DNA of 64,000 nucleotides, taken from Streptomyces sp. B3I8. Its GTDB lineage: Bacteria > Actinomycetota > Actinomycetes > Streptomycetales > Streptomycetaceae. Below, in pieces: positions 1-8,213 of the stretch. The position numbers and the translations under genes were made by a program. The stretch's first letter is position 1, and every line of letters begins with the position of its first letter. The notes below the pieces were generated by a model. That model had not been told where the DNA came from and did not search any database. It saw only the letters and a program-made list of their open reading frames with translations. The stretch lies in the NCBI RefSeq assembly GCF_030816915.1, contig NZ_JAUSYN010000002.1:3981501-4045500 (forward strand), read 5' to 3'.

Positions 1-621
1 GTTATGGACGACCCTCGGTGCACATCCGGCCACGATGTGATCGACCCCGGTCGTACCGTCGTCGCACTGCACGCCTTCGCCGCCCGGCTCGCGCGGGCCG
101 CGCGGCACCGGGAACCCGTGCTCCTCGGCACCGGTCACCCGCACCGGCTCCTCGGTTTCTACGTCGCGCTCGCAGACGCGTTGTCGACGGCGGGGTGTGC
201 TGTCCTCACCCCGGCGCAGGGTCGCCGTGTCGACATAACGACCCGGTTCGGTCTACGCACCTACAACCTCGCGTACGTACGGGGAGTCGGGTGCGTCCGT
301 GACCCCGCCGCCGAAGCCGCCGGTTGTGAGCCCGGCGCGCACACGCACTCACCACTGCCCGTACGGCTCGCCCTGGCGGCCGCCGCGGAGGCCGGCGGGC
401 CGCTCCCGAAGCTGGTGATCGGCGACCACGGATGGATCTGCGGCGCAGGTCAGCTGGGGTTCGAGGCGATCGGACCGGCGGACGTCAACGATCCCGCGCC
501 CTTCGTGGGGCAGGCGGAGGGGCGCGTGTCCGTCGTCGTGCCCCTCGATGACGCTGCGCGGTCCTCTTACTACCGGCCGCTTACTCGCTATGTACTCAAT
601 CGAGCGTGTCTGTCACAGTAG
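1..621 (+). CDS. phosphatase-like protein, 5' end outside the window
   Basis: The reading frame is open to the first base, so the gene probably begins upstream; the first ATG inside the window (position 4) has no visible ribosome site. The 205 visible residues contain a segment on handling a free nucleotide-like or phosphate site (LLGTGHPHRLLGFY) and a late GDHGWICGAGQLGFEAIG stretch. From memory this resembles a conserved actinobacterial protein annotated only as phosphatase and found next to a BldC-like gene in Streptomyces. Substrate and reaction are unknown, and no membrane segment is visible. The name rests on recalled family similarity, not on a catalytic motif that I can demonstrate. 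Confidence 0.6.
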   Translation, partial: VMDDPRCTSGHDVIDPGRTVVALHAFAARLARAARHREPVLLGTGHPHRLLGFYVALADALSTAGCAVLTPAQGRRVDITTRFGLRTYNLAYVRGVGCVRDPAAEAAGCEPGAHTHSPLPVRLALAAAAEAGGPLPKLVIGDHGWICGAGQLGFEAIGPADVNDPAPFVGQAEGRVSVVVPLDDAARSSYYRPLTRYVLNRACLSQ

Positions 622-751
622 GCCGCCGAAGAGATCCCCCTCTTCCCCACTTGCATCACCCGCCCCTAGTCTGGGGAGTGAGCACGCAACGACGAAGAGT
701 CACCGGAAGGGGAAGCCGGTGGCCGTCGAGTGCGGAAGGTTCAGGTGTGTC

Positions 752-964
752 ATGGCTGCTGCTGGCGAGAGGCCTCTGAACGAGGTTCAGTTCCTGACCG
801 TGGCGGAAGTCGCCGCGGTGATGCGAGTGTCGAAGATGACCGTGTACCGGCTGGTGCACAGCGGTCATCTGCCGGCGATCCGGGTGGGCAGGTCCTTCCG
901 GGTGCCGGAGCAGGCGGTGCACGAGTACCTCAAGGACAGCTACGTGGGGGTGGAGACAGCCTGA
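752..964 (+). CDS. BldC-like MerR/excisionase-type DNA-binding protein (BdtA type)
   Basis: This 70-residue protein is almost entirely one winged helix-turn-helix of the excisionase/BldC type. FLTVAEVAAVMRVSKMTVYR (about residues 14-33) is the helix-turn-helix and GHLPAIRVGRSFRVPEQAV the wing. It lacks an effector domain, so it should bind DNA directly, perhaps cooperatively as BldC does. I chose the ATG at 752 because GGAAGG lies about twelve bases upstream and the domain begins at once; a longer in-frame extension from 548 overlaps the previous gene and is unlikely. The S. coelicolor counterpart, as I recall, is a BldC-related protein near bldN. Targets are unknown. Confidence 0.85.
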   Translation: MAAAGERPLNEVQFLTVAEVAAVMRVSKMTVYRLVHSGHLPAIRVGRSFRVPEQAVHEYLKDSYVGVETA

Positions 965-1107
965 CCGAGGAGGCGACCGGACCGTCCGAGACCCCTCGGA
1001 ACCCTCGATTACAAGCTCGGCGCCCGGTGCGGGTAGGCTGGCCCCTCGTAGGTCGTATGGGCCCATGGCGCCCAGCACCGAGTGATGAGAAGTGAGCGAG
1101 GGTAGTC

Positions 1108-1206
1108 GTGGGCTCTGTTATCAAGAAGCGGCGCAAGCGGATGGCCAAGAAGAAGCACCGCAAGCTGCTGAAGCGCACGCGAGTGCAGCGTCGCAACAAG
1201 AAGTAG
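1108..1206 (+). CDS. 32-residue AURKAIP1/COX24-domain basic peptide
   Basis: A tiny gene starting with GTG encodes [20 protein letters not shown] and then [11 protein letters not shown]. Well over half of the residues are Lys or Arg. This matches the AURKAIP1/COX24 domain family conserved in Actinobacteria, whose mitochondrial relatives are small-subunit ribosomal proteins, so a ribosome-associated role is a reasonable inference. It is too short for a standard ORF search. A purine-rich GAGCGAGGG precedes the start by about seven bases, and a strong hairpin follows at 1266-1301, so it is probably its own transcription unit. Confidence 0.85.
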   Translation: MGSVIKKRRKRMAKKKHRKLLKRTRVQRRNKK

Positions 1207-1265
1207 GCCGCATCCGCCGTACGCGGTGGTGATGCGGTGACGCGCGCGACGCGTCGTGGCGTGTT

Positions 1266-1301
1266 CTGTGGCCCCCTGCCTTCCGAGGCGGGGGGCCACA
1301 G
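1266..1301 (+). terminator. strong hairpin terminator after the basic peptide gene
   Basis: CTGTGGCCCCC (1266-1276) pairs with GGGGGCCACAG (1291-1301), and an inner GCCT/AGGC extends the stem to about sixteen pairs around a TTCCG-type loop. There is no long T tract, which is usual for Streptomyces terminators. It lies 60 bases past the stop of the preceding gene. Confidence 0.75.
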
Positions 1302-1495
1302 CCGTCTCCGTACGCCGGTCCCGGGCGGGCTCGCCGGACTCGTCGGCCGGATCCGGTGGTTGGGCGTGACAGCGGGCGTCCGGTTCTGATCGGATGACCC
1401 GAGCGGGTACGGGCGCCTGCGGGGGTACGCGGGAACGCGCGGGTTACCGTGCGAGGAGTACCGGAGCCGACGGCGGCGGAAGGAAGGCACTGGTC

Positions 1496-2590
1496 TTGGG
1501 AAAGGTCGTGCTCGTGACCGGGGTGGCCCGTCCGCTGGCGGGCAGGTTCGTGCGGCGCATGGTGCGCGACCCGGACGTCGACCGGGTCGTCGCCGTGGAC
1601 GCCGTCACGCCCGAGCACGACCTGGGCGACGCGGAGTTCGTGCGGGCCGACATCCGGCAGCCGACCATCGCCCGGGTGCTCGCCCAGACCTGCGTGGACA
1701 CGGTCGTCCACATGGACATCAGCGGCACCCCGCTGGGCAGCGGCAGCCGGACCTCGGTCAAGGAGACCAACGTCATCGGCACGATGCAGCTCCTCGGCGC
1801 CTGCCAGAAGTCGCCGACGGTCAGACGGCTGGTCGTGAAGTCCAGTACGAACGTGTACGGCTCGGCGCCCCGCGACCCGGCCGTCTTCACCGAGACGACC
1901 CCGGCGAAGTCGCTGCCGAGCGGTGGCTTCGCCAAGGACACCGTCGAGGTCGAGGGGTACGTCCGCGGGTTCGCGCGGCGCCGCCCCGACGTGGCCGTGT
2001 GCGTGCTGCGGTTCGCCAACATCCTCGGACCCAGCGGGGATTCGCCGCTCGCCTCGTACTTCTCGCTGCCCGTGCTGCCCACCGTGTTCGGCTACGACCC
2101 GCGGCTGCAGTTCGTGCACGAGGACGATGTGATCGAGGCGCTGCGGATCGGCTCCGCCGAGGAGCGGCGGGCCACGCTCAACAGCGGCACCTTCAACATC
2201 GCGGGCGAGGGGGTGCTGCTGCTCTCGCAGTGCGCCCGGCGGCTGGGACGGCCCACCGTGCCGCTGCTGCTGCCCGCGGTCACCTGGGCCGGCTCGGCCT
2301 TCCGTACGCTGGGCATGACGGACTTCTCGCCCGAGCAGATCCGGTTGCTGACCCATGGCCGGGTGGTGGCGACGGACCAGATGCGCGACACACTGGGCTT
2401 CACCCCCGCGTACACGACCGCCGGGACCTTCGAGGACTTCGCGCGCGGCCGGGGGCCCGGGCTGCTCCCGCCGGAGACGGTGGCGGGCGTCGTCGACCGG
2501 ATCGCCGCGCTGCCCGCGCTGGGCGGCGGCCGGTCCCCGTCTCCGTCCCCGGCCGGTCCCCCGGCGCGCGGCGCCGAGAACGCCCACTGA
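1496..2590 (+). CDS. NAD-dependent epimerase/dehydratase (extended SDR)
   Basis: The 364-residue product starts with the Rossmann dinucleotide motif VVLVTGVARPLAGRFVRR (residues 4-21). It also has an SSTNVYGS-type active-site Ser region and the downstream YVRGFARRRP segment where extended SDR enzymes act on nucleotide sugars. I chose the TTG at 1496 because GGAAGGAAGG lies eight bases upstream and the protein then begins immediately with the nucleotide-binding strand; a frame extension to 1394 has no ribosome site. The next gene, an acyltransferase, begins 43 bases later, suggesting co-transcription. The substrate is unknown; the canonical YxxxK is not obvious, so catalysis is uncertain. Confidence 0.8.
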   Translation: MGKVVLVTGVARPLAGRFVRRMVRDPDVDRVVAVDAVTPEHDLGDAEFVRADIRQPTIARVLAQTCVDTVVHMDISGTPLGSGSRTSVKETNVIGTMQLLGACQKSPTVRRLVVKSSTNVYGSAPRDPAVFTETTPAKSLPSGGFAKDTVEVEGYVRGFARRRPDVAVCVLRFANILGPSGDSPLASYFSLPVLPTVFGYDPRLQFVHEDDVIEALRIGSAEERRATLNSGTFNIAGEGVLLLSQCARRLGRPTVPLLLPAVTWAGSAFRTLGMTDFSPEQIRLLTHGRVVATDQMRDTLGFTPAYTTAGTFEDFARGRGPGLLPPETVAGVVDRIAALPALGGGRSPSPSPAGPPARGAENAH

Positions 2591-2633
2591 CGCAGAGCGC
2601 CCAGCAGAGCGCGAACCGAGGAGCGCAGCAACG

Positions 2634-3704
2634 ATGGCGGACGCCAAGGTCATTCCGTTCGACGACGACCGGTCCCGCGGTCCCGCCGTGCACCGCACGC
2701 CGCGGCGCCGAGGCACGGCCGGCCGGCGCGGCGGGGAGCCCGGGACCGGGGCCGCGGGGGCCCGCGGGGTGAAGGCCGTGCCCGACGGGGCGCAGGGCGA
2801 CGCCCCCGTGACGGACGCCGACAGTGGTGCGGGGCTCGGCGACGGTCGCGGTGCGGGCGACGGCGGCGGTCTCGAGCGGCGCATCGCCGGCGGGCTCGCC
2901 TTCCTGCGGCGCAGGCTGACCGGCGAGTACGAGGTCGACGACTTCGGCTACGACGAGGAGCTCACCGACCAGGTCCTGATGTCACTGCTGCGGCCGCTGT
3001 ACGAGAAGTACTTCCGGGTCGAGGTGAAGGGCGTCGAGAACATCCCGTCGGAGGGCGGGGCGCTGATCGTCGCCAACCACTCCGGGACGCTGCCGATGGA
3101 CGGCCTGATGATGCAGGTCGCCGTCCACGACCACCATCCGGCGGGGCGCCACCTGCGCCTCCTCGCGGCCGACCTGGTGTTCGTGCTGCCGGTGGTCAAC
3201 GAGCTGGCCCGCAAGCTCGGCCACACCCTGGCCTGCGCGGAGGACGCGGCCCGGCTGCTGGAGCGGGGGGAGCTGGTCGGAGTGATGCCGGAGGGGTTCA
3301 AGGGGCTCGGCAAGCCCTTCGGCGACCGGTACAAGTTGCAGCGCTTCGGCCGCGGCGGCTTCGTCTCGACGGCGCTGAAGCACGGCACACCGATCATTCC
3401 CTGCTCGGTGGTCGGGGCCGAGGAGATCTACCCGATGATCGGCAACTCCCGGACGCTGGCGCGGGTGCTGGGCTTCCCGTACTTCCCGCTGACGCCGACG
3501 TTCCCGTGGCTGGGGCCGCTGGGCGCGGTGCCGCTGCCGACGAAGTGGACGATCCAGTTCGGCGAGCCGATCCCGACGGACGGTTATCCGCCGGAGGCGG
3601 CCGAGGACCCGATGCTGATGTTCAACCTGACCGACCAGGTCAGGGAGCAGATCCAGCACACGCTGTACAAACTGCTGGTGCAGCGGCGGTCGGTCTTCTT
3701 CTGA
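2634..3704 (+). CDS. lysophospholipid acyltransferase family protein (PlsC domain)
   Basis: This 356-residue protein has a low-complexity, charged first 75 residues followed by a PlsC acyltransferase domain. Motif I is NHSGTLPMD (the catalytic His and Asp as NHxxxxD, near residues 146-154), and PEGFKGLGKPF is the phosphate-binding PEG motif. Enzymes of this family transfer fatty acyl groups to lysophosphatidic acid or related lipids at the cytoplasmic membrane face. The start at 2634 gives MADAKVIPFDDD and follows GAGGAGCG. It is probably in one operon with the upstream epimerase, and both may act on an envelope lipid; that link is inference. Confidence 0.85.
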   Translation: MADAKVIPFDDDRSRGPAVHRTPRRRGTAGRRGGEPGTGAAGARGVKAVPDGAQGDAPVTDADSGAGLGDGRGAGDGGGLERRIAGGLAFLRRRLTGEYEVDDFGYDEELTDQVLMSLLRPLYEKYFRVEVKGVENIPSEGGALIVANHSGTLPMDGLMMQVAVHDHHPAGRHLRLLAADLVFVLPVVNELARKLGHTLACAEDAARLLERGELVGVMPEGFKGLGKPFGDRYKLQRFGRGGFVSTALKHGTPIIPCSVVGAEEIYPMIGNSRTLARVLGFPYFPLTPTFPWLGPLGAVPLPTKWTIQFGEPIPTDGYPPEAAEDPMLMFNLTDQVREQIQHTLYKLLVQRRSVFF

Positions 3705-3724
3705 CCCCAGGAGGACGTACGACG

Positions 3725-3752
3725 GGGGCGCCCCTCGACCGAGGGGCGCCCC
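3725..3752. terminator. bidirectional hairpin between convergent acyltransferase and rsbN
   Basis: GGGGCGCCCCTC (3725-3736) and GAGGGGCGCCCC (3741-3752) form a perfect twelve-pair stem with a four-base loop. It sits between the end of the acyltransferase gene and the end of the oppositely oriented rsbN, so it can stop transcription from both sides. Confidence 0.8.
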
Positions 3753-3773
3753 GCGCGCGTACCGCTCTCTTCT

Positions 3774-5051
3774 CTACTCCGCGTTCTCTGTGTTCTGGTT
3801 GTTCTCGTCGCCCCTGTCGCCCTCGTTGTCGATGCCGAGGCCGGGCAGCAGGCCCGGGAGGAGGGGCGGGAGGGTGACGTCGGGTTCCATGGTCGGGTGC
3901 TTGCTGCCGCCCGCCGACGGGCCGGCGACGGCGCCGTGCCGCGGCGGATCGAGCAGGCCGCCGGTGCTGCCGCCGAGCAGACCCTCGTCACGGTCACGGT
4001 CGCGGTCCCGGGAGGAGGACGGCTCCGGCTTGTGGGCGGTGCCGCCGTCGCCGCCGGGCGCGCTGCCGCGGCCGGTGCCGGGCTCCGGGTGGTCGCTGCG
4101 GGCGGACCCGGTGGGCGAGGCGGGGGCGGAGCCCTGCTCGTCGTCGAAGCCGTCCTCCGGCGGGGCCGACGGCAACAGCGGGGTGACCTCGTCGTTTATG
4201 GCGGCGAAGACCTCCGACACCTCACTCGCGACGTCCCCGAGCTGCACCGGCAGCCGTCTGCTCAGTTCGCTCCACGCCTCGCCGTGCGAGCGGGAGAACG
4301 CGGAGAGGGTGCGCAGGGGGCCCAGGGACTCGGGGTCGTGCGCGTAGGCCTCGTGCAGCAGGCGGTGGCCCTCGGAGGCGTCGTGCCGCATGCCGTCGAG
4401 CGCGCGGCGGACTTCGCTGAGGGACTCGTGGTCCAGCGGGCCCGAGCGGTCGCGTTCCATCAGCCGACGGGCCTCGCTCAGCCGGGTGGAGGCCTGGTCG
4501 AGGTAGACCCGGCCGCGGTCCGAGTCGCCGTCGGCCAGGTCGAGCCGGACGTCCTCGATGCCGCGTTTGAGGCCGTAGAGCGAGTCACCGGGCAGGGCGT
4601 CCGTGCTGGCGGCGGCGACTCCGCCGAAGGACGCGGCGGCCACACCGAGGCCGAGTCCGCCGGCGGTGAGGCCCTTGGCCAGCCGGGTGCGCGGACGCAG
4701 CCTCCCCAGCGGGCCCGCCCGGTGCGCGCCGCGTTCGCGGGCGTCGCGCTGCTCGGGCACCGCGGGATCCGTTGCCTCGCCCCCGACGGTGCCTTCGCTC
4801 AGCATGGCCTCCATCGCGGCCACGAGCCGGGCTCGGTGCACGACCTTGACCTCGGGATCGAGCTGGGGTTTGGGCAGCTCGCCGAGGCCGGTGGCGAGGG
4901 CGAGCAGACGCTGTTGCCCGGTGCCCTCCTCCGTGGTCGGAGCCGTGTCCGGAAGGTCGGGCTGCTCGGCCGCCGGGCCCCGGTCGGTCAGCTCCTCCAG
5001 GGCCTGGGCGAAGGCGTTCGCCCGCCGGTGCGCCGATACGTTCGCGATCAC
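3774..5051 (-). CDS. rsbN: RsbN, membrane anti-sigma factor for BldN
   Basis: The 425-residue protein begins VIANVSAHRRANAFAQALEE. The first 125 or so residues are cytoplasmic and should hold the sigma-binding part. One membrane segment follows (LTAGGLGLGVAAASFGGVAA, about residues 128-147), then a DUF5667-like helical region and a Ser/Gly/Pro/Asp-rich extracytoplasmic tail. In Streptomyces, RsbN is the membrane-bound anti-sigma factor of BldN and its gene depends on BldN. I chose the GTG at 5051 because AGGAGG (5060-5065) sits eight bases before it; the in-frame GTG at 5060 overlaps that ribosome site. The gene lies downstream of bldN on the same strand, separated by 360 bases with its own candidate promoter. 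Confidence 0.88.
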   Translation of the reverse strand: MIANVSAHRRANAFAQALEELTDRGPAAEQPDLPDTAPTTEEGTGQQRLLALATGLGELPKPQLDPEVKVVHRARLVAAMEAMLSEGTVGGEATDPAVPEQRDARERGAHRAGPLGRLRPRTRLAKGLTAGGLGLGVAAASFGGVAAASTDALPGDSLYGLKRGIEDVRLDLADGDSDRGRVYLDQASTRLSEARRLMERDRSGPLDHESLSEVRRALDGMRHDASEGHRLLHEAYAHDPESLGPLRTLSAFSRSHGEAWSELSRRLPVQLGDVASEVSEVFAAINDEVTPLLPSAPPEDGFDDEQGSAPASPTGSARSDHPEPGTGRGSAPGGDGGTAHKPEPSSSRDRDRDRDEGLLGGSTGGLLDPPRHGAVAGPSAGGSKHPTMEPDVTLPPLLPGLLPGLGIDNEGDRGDENNQNTENAE

Positions 5052-5181
5052 TGGCGGCACCTCCTCTCGTCATGACGGTCGACTCCCCAGGGGGTCCTGA
5101 GGGTTGCACACCTCCGACCGCTTGCACACGAAAGGGTGAGCAGAGTCGGTCAGGTGTGACCACAGGGAGCCTGTATCCCGC

Positions 5182-5210
5182 ACAACGAGCGGCTTGGCAC
5201 TTGGGTTACG
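5182..5210 (-). promoter_or_regulatory. candidate sigma-BldN promoter for rsbN
   Basis: On the minus strand CGTAAC (5210-5205) is followed after 17 bases by CGTTGT (5187-5182). The sigma-BldN consensus, as I recall it, is CGTAAC, about 16 bases, then CGTTGA. The predicted start of transcription lies about 120 bases before the rsbN start codon. This fits the known dependence of rsbN on BldN. Confidence 0.6.
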
Positions 5211-5320
5211 GACGGCGGGCGATCCGGCCGCGGGGCCAACCGGCCGATGACGAAAGGTGTGTTGAGGTGACGCTCGGTGTGCGGGCGTCGGCGGGTGTAC
5301 GACGTCGGACGGAGCAGACG

Positions 5321-5381
5321 GGCGTCGACGGGCGTCGACGGGCGACGTCCATGGATCGACTCGCATCGACGGGCGTCGACG
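5321..5381. repeat. GGCGTCGACG short repeats downstream of bldN
   Basis: GGCGTCGACG occurs at 5321-5330, directly again at 5331-5340, and at 5372-5381. Related GTCGGACG, GACGTC and ATCGACG blocks lie between and around them. Each unit contains the palindrome GTCGAC. They lie just past the bldN stop and could act as a weak terminator or a protein-binding array; nothing in the sequence decides between these. Confidence 0.55.
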
Positions 5382-5411
5382 GATGTGCGGGGTGTCGGTC
5401 GGGGTCGGGGG

Positions 5412-6185
5412 TCAGCGGGCGTCTTCGGGCAGCAGGCGGGCGAGGGTGCGCACGGCGCGGTACTGGAGGGTCTTGATGGCGCCTTCGTTCTTGCCCATGA
5501 CCCGGGCGGTCTCGGCGACGGAGAGACCCTGGAGGAACCGGAGCGTGACGCACTCCTGCTGCTGGGGGTTGAGTCTGCGGACGGCGTCGAGGAGGGCGGC
5601 GTTGGAGAGGTGCTCCAGGACGGAGTCCTCGGGTGAGCGCGCGACCTCGTTGGCGTCGAGCATCTCGCCGGTGGTGACCTCCAGCCGGAAGCGGCTGGAC
5701 TTGAAGTGGTCGGCGACGAGGTTGCGGGCGATCGTGACGAGCCAGGCACCGAAGTCGCGGCCCTGCCAGGTGAAGGTGCCGATCCGGCGCAGTGCGCGCA
5801 GAAAGGTCTCGCTGGTGAGGTCCTCGGCCGTGGCCTTGCTGTTCACGCGGTAGTAGATGTAGCGGTGGACGGTGTCGCTGTATTGGTCGTACAGGCGCCC
5901 GAAGGCTTCGGCCTCGCCGGCCTGGGCGCGTTCCACGAGATCCATCATGCGGGCACTGTCACTGTCGGCGGCGGGACGGCGGGCGGTCGTGGCGGGGCCC
6001 GGTCGGCCGCGTGTTCCGCCGACCGCGGCACTGCCGTCGGCCAGTGCGTAGCACGGACCGGCGGGCGCGGCGGCGGCGAAGGCCGGGACGGCGTACGCGG
6101 TGGGGACGAGACCGCGCAGCAGGTCGAGGACCGTAGCGCGGAGCGTAGCCAGGCCCGAGGCGTCAACCCCGACGTGTGGGTACAC
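5412..6185 (-). CDS. bldN: BldN, ECF-type developmental sigma factor (pro-protein)
   Basis: The 257-residue product has an N-terminal extension of about 85 residues (MYPHVGVDASGLATLRATVL onward, hydrophobic and Ala-rich) before a sigma factor. Region 2 is at about residues 90-165 (EAFGRLYDQYSDTVHRYIYY, then AEDLTSETFLRAL) and region 4 at about 198-250 (LNPQQQECVTLRFLQGLSV, then KNEGAIKTLQYRAVRTLARL). In S. coelicolor, BldN is made with such an extension, which is removed; it directs genes needed for aerial hyphae, including chaplins and rodlins. The start is GTG at 6185, with GGGAG upstream. RsbN, encoded next door, holds it inactive. Regulation by BldD is known in the genus, but I could not point to a BldD box here. 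Confidence 0.92.
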   Translation of the reverse strand: MYPHVGVDASGLATLRATVLDLLRGLVPTAYAVPAFAAAAPAGPCYALADGSAAVGGTRGRPGPATTARRPAADSDSARMMDLVERAQAGEAEAFGRLYDQYSDTVHRYIYYRVNSKATAEDLTSETFLRALRRIGTFTWQGRDFGAWLVTIARNLVADHFKSSRFRLEVTTGEMLDANEVARSPEDSVLEHLSNAALLDAVRRLNPQQQECVTLRFLQGLSVAETARVMGKNEGAIKTLQYRAVRTLARLLPEDAR

Positions 6186-6478
6186 GGGACTCCCAGAGGC
6201 AGAGCTTCCATCACGTGCAGTGCGGAACCATTCACCCGTCGTAGCGGTGGAGGGGTACCGGATTGCGTCTGAGGAGAATAACGCTTCGTACAGGCTGCGC
6301 TACGCCCAGTTGCTCAAATCATCGATTACGTCGCTTCTGTAGCGCTTCCGCACACATTTGCGTGTCACCGAATGACCGCTTGGTGACCGCTCGGCATCGG
6401 GTTTCGCCTACGTCCGACGTATTGGCGGCGGCCGCGAATTGCCGTCCGCACGGCCGCCCGGGTTCTCCGTCCGGGTGG
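6186..6478. other. divergent-free upstream region of bldN
   Basis: These 293 bases lie between bldN and the HAD phosphatase gene, both on the minus strand. The stretch at 6260-6380 is less GC-rich than the surroundings and is the likely site of the bldN promoter. No gene or clear hairpin terminator for the phosphatase side was identified. Confidence 0.4.
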
Positions 6479-7414
6479 TTACCGGCGGCGACGGGTCAGT
6501 GCGATCGCGGCGGCCGTGCCGCCCGCCACGGCGCCGACGCCGGCGGCCGCGGGAATGCCGACCTTCGCCGCCTTGCGTCCGGTGCGGTAGTCCCGCAGTC
6601 GCCAGTCGAGCCGGCGCGCGTGCTTGCGCAGCTTCGCGTCGGGGTTGATCGCGTACGGATGTCCGACGAGGGACAGCATCGGGATGTCGTTGTGGCTGTC
6701 GCTGTACGCGGCGCAGCGGGACAGGTCCAGGCCCTCCGCCGTCGCCAGGGCCCGTACGGCCTCCGCCTTGGCCGGGCCGTGCAGCGGCTCGCCGACGAGG
6801 CGGCCGGTGTAGACGCCGTCGACCGACTCGGCGACCGTGCCGAGCGCGCCGGTCAGGCCGAGCCGGCGTGCGATCACCGTGGCGATCTCCACGGGGGCGG
6901 CAGTGACGAGCCACACCTTCTGCCCGGCGTCGAGGTGCGCCTGGGCCAGCGCGCGGGTGCCCGGCCAGATGCGCTCGGCCATGTACTCGTCGTAGATCTC
7001 CTCGCCGATCGACTGCAGCTCGGCGACGCGGTGGCCCTTGACGATGGAGAGCGCGGAGTCGCGGGCCTCCTGCATGTGCTCCGGGTCCTCGACACCGGCC
7101 AGCCGGAACCACGCCTGCTGCCAGGCGAAGCGGGCGAGGTCGCGGGTCTCGAAGAACTTCCGCTTGTACAGGCCGCGGCCGAAGTGGAACAGGGCGGCGC
7201 CCTGCATGACGGTGTTGTCCAGGTCGAAGAAGGCGGCGGCCCGGTCGTCGCCGAAGACGGGAAACGGGGCTTCCGGTTCCTCGTGGTCGGGGGCGGTCGG
7301 GGCGCCGGCGTCCTGGGACGTCTTGCGCGCGGCCTCCGCCGAGGCCTCGCCTGCCAGCACGCTCCGTGCGGTGGCGGAGCGCCTACGGGGGGTGAGCCAT
7401 CCGAGAGCGGCCAT
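6479..7414 (-). CDS. HAD-IB family phosphatase/hydrolase
   Basis: This 311-residue protein carries the HAD motif [12 protein letters not shown] (about residues 62-72, with the Asp nucleophile and DxD). It also has motif II VTAAP and motif [13 protein letters not shown], where the Asp residues bind magnesium. The order and spacing are those of the HAD-IB (SerB/CicA-like) subfamily that dephosphorylates small molecules. The C-terminus ends with a small Gly/Ala-rich hydrophobic segment ([20 protein letters not shown]) followed by RRRR, suggesting membrane tethering. The substrate is unknown. It sits between bldN and a glutaredoxin-like gene, as in S. coelicolor by recollection, but no functional link with either is known. 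Confidence 0.88.
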   Translation of the reverse strand: MAALGWLTPRRRSATARSVLAGEASAEAARKTSQDAGAPTAPDHEEPEAPFPVFGDDRAAAFFDLDNTVMQGAALFHFGRGLYKRKFFETRDLARFAWQQAWFRLAGVEDPEHMQEARDSALSIVKGHRVAELQSIGEEIYDEYMAERIWPGTRALAQAHLDAGQKVWLVTAAPVEIATVIARRLGLTGALGTVAESVDGVYTGRLVGEPLHGPAKAEAVRALATAEGLDLSRCAAYSDSHNDIPMLSLVGHPYAINPDAKLRKHARRLDWRLRDYRTGRKAAKVGIPAAAGVGAVAGGTAAAIALTRRRR

Positions 7415-7501
7415 GCGGTGAGCATAGCCAGTCCACTTGTGCGTTCCGCGCCGTGGCGGTTGCCGACTCGTGAACGAGTCCCTACGGGGGCGCGGAGGCC
7501 T

Positions 7502-7564
7502 GCGCGGTTCCCCGCGCTCCTTGGAGGGTGCTGCGCGCCGTTTCGAGGGCGCGGGGAACCGCGC
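7502..7564. repeat. Streptomyces dispersed intergenic inverted repeat, copy 1
   Basis: GCGCGGTTCCCCGCGC (7502-7517) and GCGCGGGGAACCGCGC (7549-7564) are perfect 16-base inverse copies around a 31-base loop, followed by a GGGGGCGG...GGAGCCCC block. The same word recurs near 32.3 kb and in part at 54.9 kb. It may also terminate transcription between the divergent flanking genes. Confidence 0.7.
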
Positions 7565-7638
7565 GATCTTCGGGGGCGGGGGTGGAGCCCCAGGGGACGG
7601 GAAGGGTACGGGCGGCGGGGGCGAGAGAGGATGGGGGC

Positions 7639-7902
7639 ATGAGCCCTTTGCTGCGGCGCGCGTCCCGCGCCCGTCTCGTCACCCTCGTGCGCAAGCCCGG
7701 CTGTCATCTGTGCGACGACGCCGAGGCCGTCGTCGCCAGGGTGTGCGCCGATCTCGACGTGCCCTGGGAACACAAGGACATCACCGAGGACGAGGAACTC
7801 AACCGCCGCTACTGGGAGCAGATCCCCGTCGTACTCATCGACGGTGAACAGCACACCTTCTGGCGGGTGAACGAGGACCGCCTCCGCAAGGCCCTGGGCT
7901 GA
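7639..7902 (+). CDS. glutaredoxin-family thiol protein
   Basis: This 87-residue protein has the glutaredoxin/DUF836 fold signature. A CHLC redox pair is at residues 22-25 ([10 protein letters not shown]), and the cis-proline strand is [12 protein letters not shown]. It ends with [13 protein letters not shown], typical of these short forms. Such proteins reduce disulfides or mixed disulfides in the cytoplasm; Streptomyces relies on mycothiol rather than glutathione, so the electron donor is uncertain. The ATG at 7639 follows a purine-rich GAGAGAGGATGGGG stretch. It precedes the redox sensor gene rex on the same strand, a suggestive but unproven association. Confidence 0.85.
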   Translation: MSPLLRRASRARLVTLVRKPGCHLCDDAEAVVARVCADLDVPWEHKDITEDEELNRRYWEQIPVVLIDGEQHTFWRVNEDRLRKALG

Positions 7903-8213
7903 TCCGCCGCACTCCCGTGACTGACCGACCAGTCCAACACATCGCCTCCGTCGCTTAGGATCGAAGGCGTTCGTGTCTCGGGGGGCGGGTTCGGCGAGGA
8001 GAGTGTGCGGTTTTGCCCTCTGGAGGAGAGGAACACGTGTGCACCCGCACCGGTTCCCCGCGCGCCCGTGAAACCTGCGTGAGCCCGGTCACGTTCGGCG
8101 GGCAAATCGGACACCATCTTTGTGCACGCGTTCACAAAGACATAGCCTGCATTCGACGGGGCGGTCCGGGGACACACGACCGCCTGCAGCCCCGCTCTAC
8201 CCGCAGGAGCACC
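7903..8213 (+). promoter_or_regulatory. rex leader and control region
   Basis: These 311 bases contain the Rex operator (8120-8137). They also contain, at 8022-8039, a strong ribosome-site-like GGAGGAGAGG followed by a GTG that is in frame with rex. The frame stays open from there to rex, so a 59-residue longer Rex could be encoded if transcription began further upstream. No separate gene is evident. Confidence 0.6.
8120..8137. promoter_or_regulatory. Rex operator (ROP)
   Basis: TTGTGCACGCGTTCACAA differs at one position from a perfect TTGTGAACGCGTTCACAA palindrome, the published Rex-binding consensus type. It lies 77 bases before the rex start. Rex binds such sites when the NADH/NAD ratio is low and releases them when NADH rises, so the rex-hem operon should be autoregulated by redox state. 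Confidence 0.9.

Larger units (their letters stand above)
5052..5411 (-). other. bldN-rsbN intergenic region
   Basis: These 360 bases hold no convincing gene. Seen here are the ribosome site of rsbN, a candidate BldN-type promoter (5182-5210) and a cluster of GGCGTCGACG repeats close to the bldN stop codon. Predicted reading frames crossing it lack ribosome sites and have no recognisable domain. Confidence 0.6.

Noticed and set aside
2400..2693. Minus-strand frames opposite the epimerase and acyltransferase
   Set aside because: They are shadow frames with no start signals, over clear plus-strand genes.
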